DNA from: Hydrogenothermaceae bacterium
GTDB taxonomy: Bacteria > Aquificota > Aquificia > Aquificales > Hydrogenothermaceae
Assembly (NCBI GenBank): GCA_015490675.1
Contig: WFXI01000308.1
Location: forward strand, 1 to 7,979
Direction of reading: 5' to 3'
Length of the DNA stretch: 7,979 bases
How positions within the stretch are numbered: the stretch's first letter is position 1; each line of letters opens with the position of its first letter. Positions 5,952 through 7,979 of this stretch are shown one piece after another. The notes under the pieces were generated by a model, which was not told where the DNA came from, ran no database searches, and worked only from the letters and a program-made list of their open reading frames with translations. Position numbers and translations under genes: made by a program.

Positions 5952-5990
5952 TTTAGAAGGTCAAATATTGTAAATTATTTGGTCGCTAAA
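5952..5990 (+). promoter_or_regulatory. Stem-loop in the rpsT mRNA leader
   Basis: GGUCAAAUA (5959-5967) pairs along its length with UAUUUGGUC (5976-5984), with two G-U pairs and an 8-nt loop. After a 2x1 internal loop, UUUAG (5952-5956) pairs with CUAAA (5986-5990), giving 14 pairs in all. The foot of the stem is 6 nt before the AGGAGG of rpsT. A leader structure placed here could serve translational control; S20 of E. coli is known to repress its own synthesis. No likeness to an S20 rRNA site was shown, so function is inference. Confidence 0.5.
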
Positions 5991-5996
5991 ATTTTT

Positions 5997-6002
5997 AGGA
6001 GG
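5997..6002 (+). promoter_or_regulatory. Shine-Dalgarno of rpsT
   Basis: AGGAGG stands 5 nt before the ATG at 6008, close to ideal, as expected for a highly expressed ribosomal protein gene. Confidence 0.85.
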
Positions 6003-6007
6003 AACTA

Positions 6008-6286
6008 ATGGCCAATACAAAAAGTGCTAGAAAGAGAGCTAGACAGGCAGAAAGAAGAAGACTTATAAACAAATACCATATCTCTAGAATGAGAACTGCT
6101 TTTAAAAGAATAAGAGAAGCTCTTAAAAAGGGAGACATAGAAACAGCAGAAAAACTTTTACCACTTGCACAAAAAATTACTTATAGAGCAGCTGCAAAAG
6201 GGGCTATTCATAAAAACGAAGCGGCTAGAAGAGTATCAAGATACGCTCAAAAGATAAACAAAGCTAAACAAACTGCATCTAAATAA
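6008..6286 (+). CDS. rpsT: 30S ribosomal protein S20 (bS20)
   Basis: bS20 is a primary 16S rRNA-binding protein of the small ribosomal subunit, a three-helix bundle. The 92 residues begin with the conserved NTKSARKRARQAERRR (residues 3-18) and continue with NKYHISRMRTAFKRI. The second half has the family signature KGAIHKNEAARRVSRYAQKI, which packs on rRNA. Arg and Lys content is very high, as usual. The length is slightly over the 87 residues of E. coli. The start is supported by the AGGAGG and by the universal MANTKSA-like N-terminus. It heads an operon with a tRNA gene 15 nt downstream. In E. coli bS20 acts as a translational autoregulator, and the hairpin in the leader here leaves room for similar control. 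Confidence 0.98.
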   Translation: MANTKSARKRARQAERRRLINKYHISRMRTAFKRIREALKKGDIETAEKLLPLAQKITYRAAAKGAIHKNEAARRVSRYAQKINKAKQTASK

Positions 6287-6301
6287 ATTTATAAAATCTG
6301 T

Positions 6302-6378
6302 GGCGGTGTAGCTCAGCTGGTTAGAGCACGCGGCTCATATCCGCGGAGTCGCAGGTTCGAGTCCTGCCACCGCCACCA
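6302..6378 (+). tRNA. tRNA with anticodon CAU, probably elongator tRNA-Met (tRNA-Ile2 not excluded)
   Basis: A complete 77-nt cloverleaf. The acceptor stem is GGCGGTG (6302-6308) with CACCGCC (6368-6374), A73 as discriminator and an encoded CCA. The D stem is GCTC/GAGC, the anticodon stem CGCGG/CCGCG, the loop CTCATAT with CAT at 6336-6338, the variable loop 5 nt, and the T arm GCAGG-TTCGAGT-CCTGC. The paired G1-C72 excludes initiator tRNA. The CAT anticodon then leaves elongator Met or the minor Ile tRNA whose C34 is made lysidine by TilS. In E. coli TilS favours C4-G69 and C5-G68; here both pairs are G-C the other way round, and position 38 is T rather than A, which leans to Met. The tRNA lies between rpsT and tilS and must be cut from a shared transcript. 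Confidence 0.98.
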
Positions 6379-6384
6379 TTAAAA

Positions 6385-7758
6385 ATGTATCTTGAAAAAC
6401 TTTTTCTTAAAGCAGTTTCAGATTTTAGCTTAATTTCCAAAGATGATAAAATCTTACTAGCTTTTTCCACAGGGGTAGATTCTTCTGTCTTACTTCACCT
6501 TTTGCTTAAGTTTAAAAATTATCTTTCAATAAAAGAAGTAGCAGTTGCTTATTTTAACCATTCAATAAGAGAGCAATCTGATGAAGAAGAAAAATTTGTT
6601 AAAGAATTATCAAAGAAACTACAAATAAAAGCATTTACCAAAAAAGAAGATGTAGTTTCCTATGCAAAGAAAAATAATTTTTCCGTTGAAGAGGCAGGAA
6701 GAAATTTAAGATACAAATTTTTCACAGAAATTTTACAGAAAGAAGGTTTTAATAAATTAGCTACGGCACATCATTTGTCAGATTTGGCAGAGACTTTAAT
6801 TTTATGGTTTTTACAGGGAAACAAAAAAGGTCTTAAAGGTTTTAAACCAAGAGAGGGAAATATTATTAGGCCTTTGATATATATATCAAAAAAGCAAATT
6901 TATGAATATGCTTATACAAATAACATTAGTTTTTTTGAAGATGAAACAAACGAAAATGAGAGTATCTTAAGAAACAAAGTTAGAAAAAAGATAATTCCCA
7001 TTTTAAGAGAAATTAATCCATCGTTGGAAAATTCCTTATTTACATTGAGTAGACTTTTAAATTTAGATGAAGATTATTTTGATAAATATTTAGAGAATTT
7101 TAAGGGTTTGTATAGTTCGAAAACTTTAAATCTACAACAAATTAGAGATTTAGATAAAGCTATTGCTTATAGAGTTATAGACAAATGGCTATTGGATAAT
7201 TTCCAGATAAAGTTATCTTACAATCAACTGCTAAAAGTTTTAGACCTTATAGATAAGCAAGGAAACTGGCAATTTACTTTGAAAAATAATTCAGTTTTAA
7301 AAAAGGAATACGATAAACTTTTCGTAGAAGATTTGAGAAAAAAATTTGTAAATTATGAATATAGGCTATTTCCTAATAGTGAGGTTTACATTAAAGAAGC
7401 TAGTTTAATTATAACTTCAACTATTGAAAATTCTTTAGATGTAGATAAATTAAAATACGCGAAAAACAAAGTATGTTTTAAATATATTCCTCAAATGGAA
7501 GAAGGTTTTATAATTAGGAATAGAAGAAAAGGAGATAAATTTATTCCTTTTGGAAAATCTTCAGAGAAAAAACTAAAAGATATATTTATAGACCTTAAAG
7601 TCCCAAAATCTGAAAGAGATAAAGTGCCTTTAGTTGTTTTTCAGGATAAAATATTATGGATTGCTGGATATAAAAGAAGTGCTTTTTATCCTGTTGATAA
7701 ATCTTCAAAAAAAACTATTTGTTTTGAGTTAAAGGAGGTAAAAGGTGCAAATAACTAA
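6385..7758 (+). CDS. tilS: tRNA(Ile)-lysidine synthase TilS, full-length form
   Basis: TilS uses ATP and lysine to turn C34 of the CAU-anticodon isoleucine tRNA into lysidine, so that it reads AUA instead of AUG. It is essential in most bacteria. The N-type ATP pyrophosphatase domain fills about the first 200 residues: PP-loop STGVDS (28-33; the usual form is SGGxDS), FNHSIREQS, EEAGRNLRYKF, ATAHHLSDLAET and EDETNENES-LRNKVR. A helical middle domain follows. The C-terminal domain is marked by RNRRKGDKFIPFG, KKLKDIFIDLKVP, ERDKVPLV and WIAGYKRS. The 457 residues are longer than Aquifex TilS, which as I recall is near 310-320 and lacks this last domain. ATG at 6385 is the only choice: an in-frame stop lies at 6322-6324 with no ATG, GTG or TTG between. 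It has no Shine-Dalgarno and starts 6 nt after the tRNA. Confidence 0.96.
   Translation: MYLEKLFLKAVSDFSLISKDDKILLAFSTGVDSSVLLHLLLKFKNYLSIKEVAVAYFNHSIREQSDEEEKFVKELSKKLQIKAFTKKEDVVSYAKKNNFSVEEAGRNLRYKFFTEILQKEGFNKLATAHHLSDLAETLILWFLQGNKKGLKGFKPREGNIIRPLIYISKKQIYEYAYTNNISFFEDETNENESILRNKVRKKIIPILREINPSLENSLFTLSRLLNLDEDYFDKYLENFKGLYSSKTLNLQQIRDLDKAIAYRVIDKWLLDNFQIKLSYNQLLKVLDLIDKQGNWQFTLKNNSVLKKEYDKLFVEDLRKKFVNYEYRLFPNSEVYIKEASLIITSTIENSLDVDKLKYAKNKVCFKYIPQMEEGFIIRNRRKGDKFIPFGKSSEKKLKDIFIDLKVPKSERDKVPLVVFQDKILWIAGYKRSAFYPVDKSSKKTICFELKEVKGANN
6873..6890. repeat. Perfect 18-bp AT-rich palindrome inside tilS
   Basis: TTTGATATATATATCAAA is its own reverse complement. It falls in coding sequence for the segment PLIYISKK of TilS. 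Being built of alternating A and T it may well be chance in such AT-rich DNA; no mobile element or regulatory context is visible. Confidence 0.5.
7733..7738 (+). promoter_or_regulatory. Shine-Dalgarno of ftsH, inside tilS
   Basis: AGGAGG lies 6 nt before the GTG at 7745 and within the last codons of tilS. It supports a GTG start overlapping tilS by 14 nt. Confidence 0.85.
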
Positions 7759-7979
7759 AAGTTTATTTATATGGTTTTTAATTGGTGCGTTAATGATACT
7801 TGCATTTAATATGTTTGGAACCACCCAAATTGTAGATAATAAAATATCCTTTACTCAGTTTGTAGACTTAGTTTATGAAGGAAAAATAAAAGAAGTTACT
7901 ATTAGAGGTGAAGAGGTTATTGCAACAACTTCAGATGGTAAAAAAATAGAAACTGCAATTCCAAAGGGATATGACAAGA
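7745..7979 (+). CDS. ftsH: ATP-dependent zinc metalloprotease FtsH, N-terminal part (runs off window)
   Basis: FtsH is a membrane-bound hexameric AAA+ protease that removes damaged membrane proteins and some soluble regulators. Only about 78 N-terminal residues are in the window. They show the typical start: a short basic MQITK, a transmembrane helix at about 6-24, and the extracytoplasmic domain ISFTQFVDLVYEGKIKEVTI (34-53), then EEVIATTSDGKKIETAIP. The second membrane helix, the AAA domain and the zinc HExxH site lie beyond the edge. Identification rests on this N-terminal pattern and on the neighbour: tilS followed by ftsH is a gene order common in bacteria. The GTG start overlaps the end of tilS and has its own AGGAGG. 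Confidence 0.92.
   Translation, partial: MQITKSLFIWFLIGALMILAFNMFGTTQIVDNKISFTQFVDLVYEGKIKEVTIRGEEVIATTSDGKKIETAIPKGYDK

Noticed and set aside
6873..6890. 18-bp palindrome in tilS as protein-binding or insertion site
   Set aside because: Alternating AT in AT-rich coding sequence; by a rough estimate such a palindrome is uncommon but not improbable in 8 kb, and nothing around it supports a function.
1..7979. CRISPR array, insertion sequence, phage genes or integration site using the tRNA
   Set aside because: No spaced repeats, transposase or integrase is present, and no second copy of the tRNA 3' end is seen in the window.

Overview
The window is a compact, AT-rich stretch of bacterial housekeeping DNA. 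The genes abut or overlap and I see no convincing intrinsic terminator. The protein variants (a ThiL with GGN in place of GGDT, a TilS with HHLSDLAET, a short Hfq) recall Aquificota relatives such as Aquifex as I remember them. The single tRNA is very GC-rich in an AT-rich genome, which points to a thermophile. My best guess is an Aquificota bacterium of the Hydrogenothermaceae type (for example Sulfurihydrogenibium or Persephonella). This is an inference; no database was searched.

Layout, left to right. (1) A plus-strand run: the 3' part of an ADP-ribosylglycohydrolase gene, hfq (GTG start), a Trm112-like zinc-ribbon gene of 59 codons, and a family 5 oligopeptide-type solute-binding protein. 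The last three overlap by 8 and 11 nt. (2) A VapBC-like antitoxin/PIN toxin pair, followed without a gap by thiL (thiamine-phosphate kinase). The toxin lacks one expected catalytic acidic residue. (3) moaA (molybdenum cofactor synthesis) with its own candidate promoter. It meets clpS, on the opposite strand, in a shared CTAG that supplies both stop codons. (4) A 146-nt divergent region with back-to-back promoters for clpS and rpsT and a good stem-loop in the rpsT leader. (5) A mixed operon rpsT - tRNA(CAU) - tilS - ftsH, continuing past the right edge.

The theme of the right half is translation and protein quality control: ribosomal protein S20, a tRNA with anticodon CAU, the lysidine synthase that modifies a CAU-anticodon tRNA, the ClpS adaptor and the FtsH protease. 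The left half joins RNA regulation (Hfq), tRNA-methylation support (Trm112-like), peptide binding, a toxin-antitoxin pair and two cofactor pathways.

I found no large undescribed system. The observations most worth following are: tilS starting only 6 nt after the CCA end of a CAU tRNA with no ribosome binding site; the rpsT leader hairpin beside abutting divergent promoters; the Glu-to-Lys change in the PIN toxin; and a decoy ATG between the hfq ribosome binding site and its GTG start.
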